A stretch of 64,000 nt of DNA from an uncultured Bacteroidia bacterium (GTDB taxonomy: Bacteria; Bacteroidota; Bacteroidia; Bacteroidales; F082). The notes beneath the pieces are model-generated. The model searched no databases, was not told the origin of the DNA, and saw nothing but the letters and a program-made list of their open reading frames with translations. Shown here one piece after another: positions 7,792-16,542 of the stretch. The stretch lies in assembly GCA_902801465.1 (NCBI GenBank), contig CADCIH010000001.1, positions 1 through 64,000 of the forward strand, given 5' to 3'. Position 1 is the first letter of the stretch. Every line of letters begins with the position of its first letter. The position numbers and the translations under genes were made by a program.

Positions 7792-10208
7792 ATTCTTATT
7801 AGTACATTGTCATTTGGCTCAAGGTTAAACCAGATATAATAGTGGTCGCCCGACTTTCGGAAGTCATAATAGCGGTTGTCTTCGAAGCGAATGGGAGAGG
7901 GACAAAGCAAGGTGAAGCCTTTAACCTTCTTGCCGGTGTTATGTAGCAGGATGTGTTCTGCGTCAATAATCTCATAGCTTACGTTGAGTAATCCGCTGTA
8001 ATAGTCTAAATAGGTTTTGACGGTCATGGGAAGCATCTTGTGCTCGTCGCGGAGTTTGGCAATACGTGCGAAGGCACGGTTCATGCCGGGCAATGCCACA
8101 ATGGTGCTGTCGGCATCGTAGGTCCAGAAGGTCCTTCCAGGTCGCACCCAGGCGGGGTAGACGTGGGTGATGTGGACATCGTGGTTGTCGACAATGCGTT
8201 GAAGTCGCTGCTCGCTATAGTAGAAGTCCCAATCGTCGTCGGTGACAGCCTCGAGGGTCGAAGGGGTGCACCAAGTGAGGAACGGAAAACTGAAAACTGA
8301 GAACGGAGAATTTTCCGTTTTACCTCCCTCTGGTCGGTGAGGGCTTCGCCGTTCGGGATTCCGTTCTCCGTTTTCCGTTATCGTGGTAATCTGTCGGTTG
8401 GGAAGAGCGTCGCCGAAGCCAGGATAAGGCTGCATCAGGTTGTTGTCGAAATGCCATTGTTCCATGCGGTTCTCTTCGTAATAAGCATTCCAAAGGTATT
8501 TGATGCCGTGACTTTGCCATTGGTAGCCGGCGTAGTTTTCTGACTCATGGTCCAATCCGTCGCATACCATGTCCTCCCGGTTGTGAATCGGGCCGTTGTT
8601 GTAACCGTGATCGATCCAAGTGGTGGATTTGAAATGCCTCTGCATATAGTCCAAAGCCTCTTTGAGATTACTCGGTGTGGTAGTGTATTGCTCAGGGGTA
8701 TGCAGGCAAATATCGAAATCTAATTTATATAACTGTTTTAGTAGTTTATCAAACTCACGATCTGTTTTGATGGTGGTGTGCAGCCCTTTGAAAGTGCCAC
8801 GGCTGATGGCATCGTTGGTTATTTGATCGGGGTTGTTGTAGAAGACGCTTTTGGTGACTGGGATGCCGTAATACACGAAGCCTCCGATGGCATCTTTCGC
8901 TTTGGTGATCTTCTCGCTGCCGAAGAGTACGGCGCGGTGTGTGCGGATGTCGGTCCAGTCGGCGTGCTCAGTAAAGATGATGCCTGACTCATAGCCGTAT
9001 GGAATAGGCATGATTCGAGGTAGGTTCTGAACGTCATTGCCGTTATAGAGGACGATGTAATGACTCCATTCCATGCCTTGATAGACGTGTCGGCTGGAGC
9101 AATCTTCGAAATGGTTTTCCAGGGTGTCGCTCAGTGGATAATGGATCATGGGATGGTCTCGCCAATAGTCGATGTTGAAGTAGGCAACTCGGTTGGTAGC
9201 ATCGAACTGAGTAGAGGAGATGCCTGTTTGGTGGTAGGAGATGACGGTGCGTTGGCCTTCGCCTATCTTGAAGCCTTCACGATCCAAATAATACTCATTT
9301 TCCGTTATCCGTTCTCCGTTTTCCGTTTTCAGGTTTCTTCGATAGACGGTCAGAGTGCTGTCGACAAAGGGTACAACTATGCTCTTCCTCAACAGTTTTG
9401 CTTTTTTTGTGAATATGGTTCTGATATCGAAATTCGCACCTGGATAGTCTGTTGTCGAAGGGATATAAGTGGTGTCGATAGCTGAAACAGCGATGAATTC
9501 AAAAAGATAGTTTTTGGTATCTTTTGGCTTTTTGAAGAGTTGATACTCCGTTACCGTGTCTCCATTTAGAATGTATTCGGTCAGCATGCCGATGGGGTAG
9601 GTGACTGGCGTTTGCAGGGAATCGTCCGGTCTGAGGACAAAACTGTCTTCGGTAATACTGTCGCGTTGGATTGCTGGCAAGAAGCTCGGCATGGTCCAAG
9701 GTGTCAGTTCGATCTCGGCGTTGTCGACAAATACGCGGCTATGGTATCTGTTCCAGAGAAACAGTTTGGTGAGGCCGCCTTCCAAGTAGTCGTTGGGAAG
9801 GTTGGCCTCGATGTTGACGTGAAACCATCGTGCGCTGTCGGCGGCATAGTCGGAGAGTGGGTAACTGACCCAATAGCGGGTCTCGTTGCCTTTGGTGATG
9901 GTAAGGGCAATCTCACCCGTCCCCACCGTGTCGGGGAAACGAAAGTCCGCGTCGAAACGCAGTCGAAGGTTGTTTTTCCCAAGACTGTCGTTGAAAGTGC
10001 TTTTGAACTCCAGTCCGAACTCTCTTGTGGAGTCGCAAATGCATACCAGCCCTCTTTCTGGGTGAGTGCTGTCTGCGGCAAGTACGAGGTTTTCCCAAGG
10101 CGGATACCAGATATAGCCGTTGTCAAAGTCATTGCGATACAGCTGAGCCCTTGAAGTGAGCCCAGCTGTCAGCAACAATAACAATGCTATGAGTCGAATG
10201 CTACGCAT
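7779..10208 (-). CDS. secreted protein, possibly polysaccharide-deacetylase-like
   Basis: Exported protein of 809 residues (signal peptide MRSIRLIALLLLLTAGLTSRA). The first part of the mature protein (LYRNDFDNG, FHVNIEANLP, FVDNAEIELTP) looks like a jelly-roll carbohydrate-binding fold. The region near residues 400-560 has FTEHADWTD, DICLHTPEQ and WIDHGYNNGP, which resemble the Asp/His motifs of NodB-type polysaccharide deacetylases, but this is only a visual resemblance. Two heptamer-repeat segments sit in frame inside it, and its last residues come from a third. Its ATG shares a base with the ftsZ stop (TAATG), so it is probably translated with ftsZ at the end of the division cluster. Confidence 0.6.
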   Translation of the reverse strand: MRSIRLIALLLLLTAGLTSRAQLYRNDFDNGYIWYPPWENLVLAADSTHPERGLVCICDSTREFGLEFKSTFNDSLGKNNLRLRFDADFRFPDTVGTGEIALTITKGNETRYWVSYPLSDYAADSARWFHVNIEANLPNDYLEGGLTKLFLWNRYHSRVFVDNAEIELTPWTMPSFLPAIQRDSITEDSFVLRPDDSLQTPVTYPIGMLTEYILNGDTVTEYQLFKKPKDTKNYLFEFIAVSAIDTTYIPSTTDYPGANFDIRTIFTKKAKLLRKSIVVPFVDSTLTVYRRNLKTENGERITENEYYLDREGFKIGEGQRTVISYHQTGISSTQFDATNRVAYFNIDYWRDHPMIHYPLSDTLENHFEDCSSRHVYQGMEWSHYIVLYNGNDVQNLPRIMPIPYGYESGIIFTEHADWTDIRTHRAVLFGSEKITKAKDAIGGFVYYGIPVTKSVFYNNPDQITNDAISRGTFKGLHTTIKTDREFDKLLKQLYKLDFDICLHTPEQYTTTPSNLKEALDYMQRHFKSTTWIDHGYNNGPIHNREDMVCDGLDHESENYAGYQWQSHGIKYLWNAYYEENRMEQWHFDNNLMQPYPGFGDALPNRQITTITENGERNPERRSPHRPEGGKTENSPFSVFSFPFLTWCTPSTLEAVTDDDWDFYYSEQRLQRIVDNHDVHITHVYPAWVRPGRTFWTYDADSTIVALPGMNRAFARIAKLRDEHKMLPMTVKTYLDYYSGLLNVSYEIIDAEHILLHNTGKKVKGFTLLCPSPIRFEDNRYYDFRKSGDHYYIWFNLEPNDNVLIRIINN
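8284..8382. repeat. heptamer-unit inverted repeat inside a coding sequence
   Basis: Left arm GGAAAAC, TGAAAAC, TGAGAAC, GGAGAAT (8284-8311); right arm CCGTTCT, CCGTTTT, CCGTTAT (8361-8381). The middle contains CTCCCTC, as in the intergenic copies. It is read in frame as ENGERNPERR..., with no stop, in the secreted-protein gene. Confidence 0.85.
9297..9330. repeat. heptamer-unit repeat, single arm, inside a coding sequence
   Basis: Four consecutive units CCGTTAT, CCGTTCT, CCGTTTT, CCGTTTT at 9302-9329, translated on the minus strand as KTENGERITEN within the same secreted protein that carries the copy at 8284-8382. Confidence 0.8.
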
Positions 10209-11803
10209 TAGTCGACGTCCTGGTGAAGAAACGAGTTTTCGGAAGAGATGCCTTCGCTGTTAGCGGTATAGGGGGAGACCTCCTCGTCGGCGATAGTTTC
10301 CTCATAATTGCTGTCGCGTCGCATGTAGGCGGGGACGCGTTCCAGCTCCTCGAGTCCTTTTTGGGTCTTGAAGTTGAGGCTCAAGGCTCTCAGGCGGTTG
10401 CGCTTCAGTTCTTCTTTTGGGTCATAGGGTTTCTCTTCGGGTCTTTCCTCCACGATGGTCTCCACTTCGACGGATTCATGCATGGTGCTGGTTTGTGCGG
10501 TGACATGGCTGCCGATGTGGCTGGTGATTTCGAATCCATCGTCGTCATGATTGCCTCCGGCAAAGGGGTTGTCGAATACCTTGGTGGGTACTGGCTCGTC
10601 GATGGAATGAATGGTTGGTGTGTGTGGAGTGGGGTCGCTTGTGGGTGCTGTTGGCTCAACGGCGATGGGCTCTGCGGCGACGGGTTCGGGTCTTGTGGCG
10701 ACAGGTTCCGGTTCGGGCTCTGGCTTGGGTTCCGGCTTGGGCTCCTGTTGTCGATCCTCGTTGAGGCCGTGTACGATGCGGGGCTTTGCTGCGGGCTGTG
10801 CTGTGGTTGTGGGTTGGATGGTCTCCACAACCTTCTTACTGTCGAATCCAGTGGCGATGAGGGTCACGCTGATGGCGTCGCCGAGCGACTCGTCCACGCC
10901 GTTGCCCCAGATCACGTCGGAGCAGTTGCCGCAGATGCTTTGCGCGTATTCGGTGATTTCCACCACTTCGTCGAGCGACACCTCGTCGGTGCCGGAAGTG
11001 ATATAGAGAAGGATGTTCTTGGCGCCTTCGATGTTGTTGTCGTTGAGCAAAGGCGAGTTGATGGCCAATTTGATGGCTTCTTCGGCGCGGTTCTCGCCGC
11101 TGGCGCGACCAGTACCCATGATGGCCTTGCCGCTGTCTTTCATGACGGTCTTGACATCCTCGAAGTCGACGTTGACGTAACCTGTCACGGTGATGATCTC
11201 GGCGATGCCCTTGGCTGCGGTAGTCAGCACGTCGTCGGCTTTCTTGAAGGCCTCGGTGAGCTTCATGTTGCCGTACTCGTCGCGTAGCTTGTCGCTGCTG
11301 ATGACGATGAGGGTGTCAACGTGCTTCCTTAGTTCTTCGATGCCTGCCTGTGCCTGTTGCTTGCGGCGGCGTCCTTCGCATTCGAAGGGGATGGTGACGA
11401 TGCCCACGGTGAGCATGCCTTTGTCCTTGGCGATGCGTGCCACTACGGGTGCTGCGCCTGTGCCGGTGCCTCCTCCCATGCCTGCGGTCACGAACACCAT
11501 CTTGGTGTGCTCGTCCATCAGTTTGTCGATTTCCTCTTCGCTGCTGAGAGCGGCCTCACGGCCCACAGCAGGGTCGTTGCCTGCGCCCAGTTCGCGCTTT
11601 CCCAGATGCACCTTGCTAGGGACGGTGCTGCGCAACAGGGCCTGATAGTCGGTGTTGCATAATACGAAGTCAACACCTTGAATGCCCTCCTCGAGCATGT
11701 GGTTCACGGCATTGCCTCCGCCGCCTCCGACGCCGATCACTTTGATGTAGTTTGCCGGTTTCTCCAGATTCGGCTTGAACATATCACTGTTAAAGATATC
11801 CAT
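10208..11803 (-). CDS. ftsZ: cell division GTPase FtsZ
   Basis: Tubulin homologue that forms the cytokinetic ring. The protein has 531 residues, long for FtsZ because of an extended C-terminal linker. The GTPase core shows IGVGGGGGNAV and the tubulin signature GGGTGTGA at residues 110-117, then SGENRAEEA and the T7-loop region. From about residue 330 a Pro/Glu/Lys-rich linker (PEPKPEPEPEP) leads to a basic segment near KEELKRNRLRALSLN, typical of Bacteroidota FtsZ. It follows ftsA by 21 bp, the usual end of the dcw cluster. Confidence 0.98.
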   Translation of the reverse strand: MDIFNSDMFKPNLEKPANYIKVIGVGGGGGNAVNHMLEEGIQGVDFVLCNTDYQALLRSTVPSKVHLGKRELGAGNDPAVGREAALSSEEEIDKLMDEHTKMVFVTAGMGGGTGTGAAPVVARIAKDKGMLTVGIVTIPFECEGRRRKQQAQAGIEELRKHVDTLIVISSDKLRDEYGNMKLTEAFKKADDVLTTAAKGIAEIITVTGYVNVDFEDVKTVMKDSGKAIMGTGRASGENRAEEAIKLAINSPLLNDNNIEGAKNILLYITSGTDEVSLDEVVEITEYAQSICGNCSDVIWGNGVDESLGDAISVTLIATGFDSKKVVETIQPTTTAQPAAKPRIVHGLNEDRQQEPKPEPKPEPEPEPVATRPEPVAAEPIAVEPTAPTSDPTPHTPTIHSIDEPVPTKVFDNPFAGGNHDDDGFEITSHIGSHVTAQTSTMHESVEVETIVEERPEEKPYDPKEELKRNRLRALSLNFKTQKGLEELERVPAYMRRDSNYEETIADEEVSPYTANSEGISSENSFLHQDVD

Positions 11804-11824
11804 ATTAATATTGTTTTATTTTGT

Positions 11825-13192
11825 TTATTCCTTGATTTCGTTTTCTTCGGAGAAGAACTTGGTGATGATACGGGTGATGTCGAATCCTCTCTTTTCACCT
11901 TTCTCTTTCTTTTCCCTGCGTGTAGGCTTTCTGCTGCCGCCATCGTCCGTAGCAGGCTGAGCAGGCTCTTCGGGTTCAACGGGGACGGGTTTGACAAAGG
12001 GCACATCTTTGTGCTTCCGGCGTTCCATCCTTTCTTGGTATTCGGCGCGGGCGATGCCTTCGATCACGAGGCCGATGCCGGTGGCATACATGGGGCTGGC
12101 CATCTCTTTGGCGGTGTCTTCGGTGAGATGCTCGTTGGGATAGCCGATACGTACGTCGAGTCCGGTCTTGAATGAAGCCAGCTGCTGGATGTGTTTCATC
12201 AGCGAGCCGCCGCCAGTGAGCACGATGCCCGCGATAAGGGTGTGCTGCGAGTTGACCTTTTGGATTTCGTAGTTGACCATCTCAAAGATCTCTTCCATGC
12301 GTGCTTGGATGATGCTAGCCAGGTTCTTGAAGGAGATCTCTTTGGACGCTCTGCCTCTGATGCCTGGGATCGAGACCCACTCGTCTTCACGGTTCTCGTC
12401 GGCCAATGCTGATCCAAACTTGACTTTTACCTCCTCGGCGTTGCGTCGGAGTATGGTGCAGCCCTTGCTGATATCCTCGGTGATGATATTGCCTCCCAGA
12501 GGGATGACAGCTGAATGGTAGATCTTGTTTTCGTAAAAAATGGCGATGTCGGTGGTTCCGCCGCCGATGTCGACCAAGGCCACACCGGCTTCCATCTCTT
12601 CCTCGTCGAGGACAGCCTCTGCTGATGCGATGGGCTCCAGTATCATGTGGTTCATTTCCAGTCCCGCGCGCTCGATGCATTTCTTGATGTTCATGGCCGC
12701 AGCGGTCTGGCCGATGATGACATGGAAGTTGGCTTCCAGCTTGCTGCCGAGCATTCCCTTGGGAGTGGTGCCGATTTCACCGTCAACGAAGTACTCTTGA
12801 GGTATGACATCGATGATTTCCTCGCCAGGGACCATGTTGATCTTGAAGGTGTCCATGCGCAGTTTCTCGAGTTCCTCTTCGGTGATCTCAGTGTTTCGGT
12901 TGTCACGCATCAGGACGCCACGGTGCTGCAAGCTCTTGATGTGCTGGCCTGCGATGCCCACGTCAACCGACTTGATGTCAACATTCGATTGGGCTGCGGC
13001 TTCGTCAACCGCCGTCTTGATGGCGTTCACGGTTTCTTCGATGTTGGTGACGATGCCACGGCTCACACCCGTTGAAGCGGCTTTTCCATAACCTAAAATC
13101 TCAATTCTTCCGTTGGCACCCTTTCTGCCGACGATGCAGGCAATCTTGGTGGTGCCGATGTCTAGTCCGACAATGATTTTTCCTTCACTCAT
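11825..13192 (-). CDS. ftsA: cell division protein FtsA
   Basis: Actin-like membrane tether for FtsZ. The 455-residue protein shows the actin-fold phosphate loops VGLDIGTTKI (start) and VDIGGGTTDIAIF, and the late adenosine motif VLTGGGS. The C-terminus is an amphipathic helix (FDITRIITKFFSEE) after a basic linker, which fits the membrane-targeting sequence. It is four bases after ftsQ. Confidence 0.97.
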   Translation of the reverse strand: MSEGKIIVGLDIGTTKIACIVGRKGANGRIEILGYGKAASTGVSRGIVTNIEETVNAIKTAVDEAAAQSNVDIKSVDVGIAGQHIKSLQHRGVLMRDNRNTEITEEELEKLRMDTFKINMVPGEEIIDVIPQEYFVDGEIGTTPKGMLGSKLEANFHVIIGQTAAAMNIKKCIERAGLEMNHMILEPIASAEAVLDEEEMEAGVALVDIGGGTTDIAIFYENKIYHSAVIPLGGNIITEDISKGCTILRRNAEEVKVKFGSALADENREDEWVSIPGIRGRASKEISFKNLASIIQARMEEIFEMVNYEIQKVNSQHTLIAGIVLTGGGSLMKHIQQLASFKTGLDVRIGYPNEHLTEDTAKEMASPMYATGIGLVIEGIARAEYQERMERRKHKDVPFVKPVPVEPEEPAQPATDDGGSRKPTRREKKEKGEKRGFDITRIITKFFSEENEIKE

Positions 13193-13196
13193 AGTT

Positions 13197-13931
13197 TTAT
13201 TTTTTTGTACACACGATTTGATTTTTATATTTTAAGTCCAAAGTCTTATAACCGATAAGCTCTTCGGTGTTGTTGTATTTTTCCAAGAGGGCTTTAAGCC
13301 TTGACAACTTGTCGTCGATACCCATGGTGTCGCCCACGATGACCTTTGCAGGCAAGTTGTTGACGGTCACCTCAAACTCGTTGTTCTGGTTCAGATAAAT
13401 CTGGCCGATATGTTCGGCAAGGTACTCGTCCCTGTTGATTGCCTTGGCAATGGCCAACGCCTCGGGGATGCCCGCCTCCTCCTCGAAATAACCGCTTGCA
13501 ATCATCAGATGTGGCGTATAGATGGGACTCGACGGAATGATGACGCCCTCGTAGGTGACATATACGGAACGGCCGTCATTGCCAAACACGCGCAACATGG
13601 GCTCGTATTCCTTCGCTTCAAGGTATAACGTGTCGTTAAGGTCGATGAAAGCGCTACCCGACTCGATCCAAGGGTTGCCGGACAACAACTTGTTCACCTG
13701 GACCATATTAATGTCGGCAATCTTGTTCTGGTGCGCTATGTCGCAAACGGCTTGGACATGCGCCAAAAGACTATCCTGATCCACAAAACCGTTGCTGTGG
13801 ATACGCTTCAGGTTTATCTCGACCCCTTTCAAGGGAGTCTCCAGATACTTGCTTCGGCCAAAAGAGAAAAGCACGATGAGCGCCCCACCCGTGATGACCC
13901 ATAATACGATGCTCAAAACTTTCTTTACCAT
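13197..13931 (-). CDS. ftsQ: cell division protein FtsQ
   Basis: Divisome membrane protein of 244 residues. A short cytoplasmic start is followed by one membrane helix (VLSIVLWVITGGALIVLFSF), then a periplasmic POTRA-like and beta region (LKGVEINL, NPWIESGSAFIDLNDTLYLEAKEYEPMLRVF). Sequence conservation is low, as usual for FtsQ; the position between murC and ftsA supports the call. Its start overlaps the murC stop by seven bases. Confidence 0.9.
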   Translation of the reverse strand: MVKKVLSIVLWVITGGALIVLFSFGRSKYLETPLKGVEINLKRIHSNGFVDQDSLLAHVQAVCDIAHQNKIADINMVQVNKLLSGNPWIESGSAFIDLNDTLYLEAKEYEPMLRVFGNDGRSVYVTYEGVIIPSSPIYTPHLMIASGYFEEEAGIPEALAIAKAINRDEYLAEHIGQIYLNQNNEFEVTVNNLPAKVIVGDTMGIDDKLSRLKALLEKYNNTEELIGYKTLDLKYKNQIVCTKK

Positions 13932-15211
13932 TGGCTGATCATTTTTTCAATCGGTTCAACAAAACGGTCAATATCGCCTGCGCCCATGGTGACCAGAAGT
14001 TCCGGACGGCGTTGTTCGAGGTTGGCCATAAGCTCGGCCTTTGAGCACAGGCACTTGTCTTCAATCTGTACTTTGTCCAACAGCACTTGGGAAGTGATAC
14101 CCTCGATGGGCTTCTCCCGGGCTGGGTAGATGTCGAGTAAAATCAGGCTGTCGGCCATCGCCAAACTCTTGGCGAAGTCTTCCATGAAATCGCGTGTACG
14201 AGTGAAGAGGTGCGGCTGGAAGACCACCGTGACCCGTTTTGAGGGGAACGATGTTTTAATGGCCGACAAACAAGATTTTATCTCCTCTGGATGATGTGCA
14301 TAATCATCTATATATATGTAGTTGTTGGTTCTGATTCTTATGTCGAAACGGCGCTTTACCCCTTTAAAGGAGGCCAACGCATTGATGATGTTTTTGGGTG
14401 ATATGCCAATTTCCAAGGCGGCGATGTAGGCGGCGGTAGCGTTCAGCAGGTTGTGCTTTCCGGGAATGGGCATTTCGATCCCGAGCTGGTCGGCTCGGTA
14501 GTCGCAGCTTTTGTCAAGACCGAAAGTGATTTTGTTCCTCACATCGATCTCCAGTCCTTCCTTCACGATGACGCATTGCTTGGTGAGTCTGGCGAATTCG
14601 TTGAAGCTGTCTACCAGGTGCTGACGGTCGCCATAGATGTCGAGATGGTCGGCGTCGATGGAGTTGACGATGCTGATGTCGGGGTCGAGATAAAGGAACG
14701 AGCGGTCGAACTCATCAGCCTCGACTACCAAAATGGCCTTGTCGGTAGTGCCTAGGTGAAGGTTGCTGCCGAAGTTGTTGGCGATGCCGCCGATGAAGGC
14801 GGTCATGTCGATTCCGCTTTCCTTGAGGATGTGGGCTACCATGGCGGTGGTGGTGGTCTTGCCATGGGTGCCTGCTACAGCGATGGTGAAGTGTTCTTTT
14901 GAGATGGCTCCAAGGGCCTCGGCGCGTTTCATCATGGGGAGACCGCGGCGTTTGATTTCTGCAATCTCGTTCAAGTCTTTTGGTACGGCGGGGGTGTAGA
15001 TCACCTTGTCGATGAGGTCGGGCAATAACCGCGGGTCGTCTTCATAATGGATGGACATGCCCTCGTCTTCCAACTGCTTGGTAAGCGGAGAACTGGTGCG
15101 GTCATAACCGGCCACGATCCAGCCACGGCTGTGGTAATACCTCGCCAAGGCGCTCATCCCTATGCCGCCTATGCCTAAAAAGTAAACCGTGTTCATTCCG
15201 CTTTTATTCAT
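13925..15211 (-). CDS. murC: UDP-N-acetylmuramate--L-alanine ligase, shortened central domain
   Basis: Adds L-Ala to UDP-MurNAc. The 428 residues are shorter than the usual 450-490. The UDP-binding GIGGIGMSALA, the ATP loop VAGTHGKTTTT, VEADEFDRSFL, DADHLDIYG, and the C-terminal YAHHPEE and FQPHLFTRTRDF are all present, so the enzyme looks active. Between CDYRAD and MPIPGKHN only about five residues remain where E. coli MurC has about 27, so a stretch of the central domain is missing. ATG 15196 (MNTVYFLG) is an alternative start. murG, normally just upstream, is absent. Confidence 0.95.
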   Translation of the reverse strand: MNKSGMNTVYFLGIGGIGMSALARYYHSRGWIVAGYDRTSSPLTKQLEDEGMSIHYEDDPRLLPDLIDKVIYTPAVPKDLNEIAEIKRRGLPMMKRAEALGAISKEHFTIAVAGTHGKTTTTAMVAHILKESGIDMTAFIGGIANNFGSNLHLGTTDKAILVVEADEFDRSFLYLDPDISIVNSIDADHLDIYGDRQHLVDSFNEFARLTKQCVIVKEGLEIDVRNKITFGLDKSCDYRADQLGIEMPIPGKHNLLNATAAYIAALEIGISPKNIINALASFKGVKRRFDIRIRTNNYIYIDDYAHHPEEIKSCLSAIKTSFPSKRVTVVFQPHLFTRTRDFMEDFAKSLAMADSLILLDIYPAREKPIEGITSQVLLDKVQIEDKCLCSKAELMANLEQRRPELLVTMGAGDIDRFVEPIEKMISQW

Positions 15212-15232
15212 TGTTTTGTTTTTTTAGTTTCG

Positions 15233-16531
15233 TTATGCTTCTCCCTCTTCACTTTCCACTTTAAACTCTCCACTTTCCACTCCCATCTCCTCGTCCTCCA
15301 CGCTTCTTGTGACACTTAAGATGATTCCCACCGCCACACCAGTCATCAGCATCGACGAGCCGCCCTTGCTCACGAAGGGTAGTTGCTGTCCGGTGACGGG
15401 TAACAATCCTGTGGAAACGCCCATGTTGATCATCGCCTGCACGATGAGGATGAAGGCGATGCCAAACGCCATCAAGGCGCCGAAACTGAGGGGACGTCTC
15501 TTCATTATGCGGATGGCTCGGGTAAACAGGATGATGTAGAGCAACATCACAAAGAGGCCTCCCACCAATCCGTATTCCTCGATGATGATGGCGTAGATGC
15601 AGTCGGAGAAGGGCTGGGGCAGGAAGTTGCGCTGGGTGCTCTTTCCTGAGCCCTTGCCGAATAATCCACCGCGTGCCACGGCAATCTTGGCGTAGGTCTT
15701 TTGTGCGTTGCGGTCGTCGATTTGCAAAGGTGCCTTCTCGCCACCATTGGACTGTTTGGCTTCCTTTTCCATCTTCATGGCTTCGATACGGCCTTCCCAA
15801 GTCTTTACTCGGCTCACCCTAGGCTTGCGCATGGCTCTCTCTTGCAACTTGACATCCTCGGGGTGTTCTTGAGCCAGTTGCACGGTCCGCTCATAACGTT
15901 TCTGGGCGCGGGTGGCAAAAATGTCGTCGGTCAGGATGTACAAGCCCATGCCCGCCACAATGATGCCTATGAGTGCCAGGATGTAGTTGATCTTGATCTG
16001 TCCGATGAACATCATTACAATGCATACCAGGAACAGCATGGCTGCGGTGGAGAGGTTCTCGGGGAAAATGGGCGCCACGATCAGTATGATGGGCAGGAAG
16101 AGATGAATGAACAAGTCTTTGAATTTGTAGTCGCGCTGGTTCCAAACCACGATGTGTTTGGCAAGATAGACGATGAGCACGATCTTGGCCAACTCGCTGG
16201 TCTGGAAGCCCATGATGCTTCTCGATGCGCCGTTGATGCGGCTCCCGAAGAAGTAGGTGAAGACGAGCAGCAGACAGCACAAAAGCAGCATGATCTCAAT
16301 GGCGCGTGAATAACGCCGGTAATCGAGCCTTGAAGCCAGGAAGATCATCACAAACCCGGCCAGCAAGGTGGTGGCATGCTTCAGCAACACCTTGTCGTTG
16401 TAAACCCCGAAGCGGACATGTGCTTCGGAGCTGGTGGCGCTGTAAACCGCCAGCAGTGAGATCACACCGAGGATGAACATCACCACCCAGATGACCCTGT
16501 CGCCTTTCAATATCTTGTTAATCCAACTCAC
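15233..16531 (-). CDS. ftsW: peptidoglycan glycosyltransferase FtsW
   Basis: SEDS-family polymerase that makes septal glycan from lipid II with its partner FtsI. The 432 residues have about ten hydrophobic helices, the family motifs GFQTSELAKI and NMGVSTGLLPVTGQQLPFVSKGG, and the large hydrophilic loop between residues of roughly 210 and 300 that is usual in Bacteroidota. The last 15 or so residues (GVESGEFKVESEEGEA) are encoded by a heptamer-repeat element. Confidence 0.96.
   Translation of the reverse strand: MSWINKILKGDRVIWVVMFILGVISLLAVYSATSSEAHVRFGVYNDKVLLKHATTLLAGFVMIFLASRLDYRRYSRAIEIMLLLCCLLLVFTYFFGSRINGASRSIMGFQTSELAKIVLIVYLAKHIVVWNQRDYKFKDLFIHLFLPIILIVAPIFPENLSTAAMLFLVCIVMMFIGQIKINYILALIGIIVAGMGLYILTDDIFATRAQKRYERTVQLAQEHPEDVKLQERAMRKPRVSRVKTWEGRIEAMKMEKEAKQSNGGEKAPLQIDDRNAQKTYAKIAVARGGLFGKGSGKSTQRNFLPQPFSDCIYAIIIEEYGLVGGLFVMLLYIILFTRAIRIMKRRPLSFGALMAFGIAFILIVQAMINMGVSTGLLPVTGQQLPFVSKGGSSMLMTGVAVGIILSVTRSVEDEEMGVESGEFKVESEEGEA
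15251..15285. repeat. heptamer-unit repeat forming the ftsW 3' end
   Basis: Five consecutive 7-bp units: ACTTTCC, ACTTTAA, ACTCTCC, ACTTTCC, ACTCCCA. They encode the C-terminal tail of FtsW. No opposite arm is evident. Confidence 0.8.
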
Positions 16532-16542
16532 TTTATTGCTAA

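Noticed and set aside
10223-11287. 354-codon plus-strand frame opposite ftsZ
   Set aside because: It is the shadow of ftsZ codon bias, with an implausible Gly/Val/Asp-rich composition.
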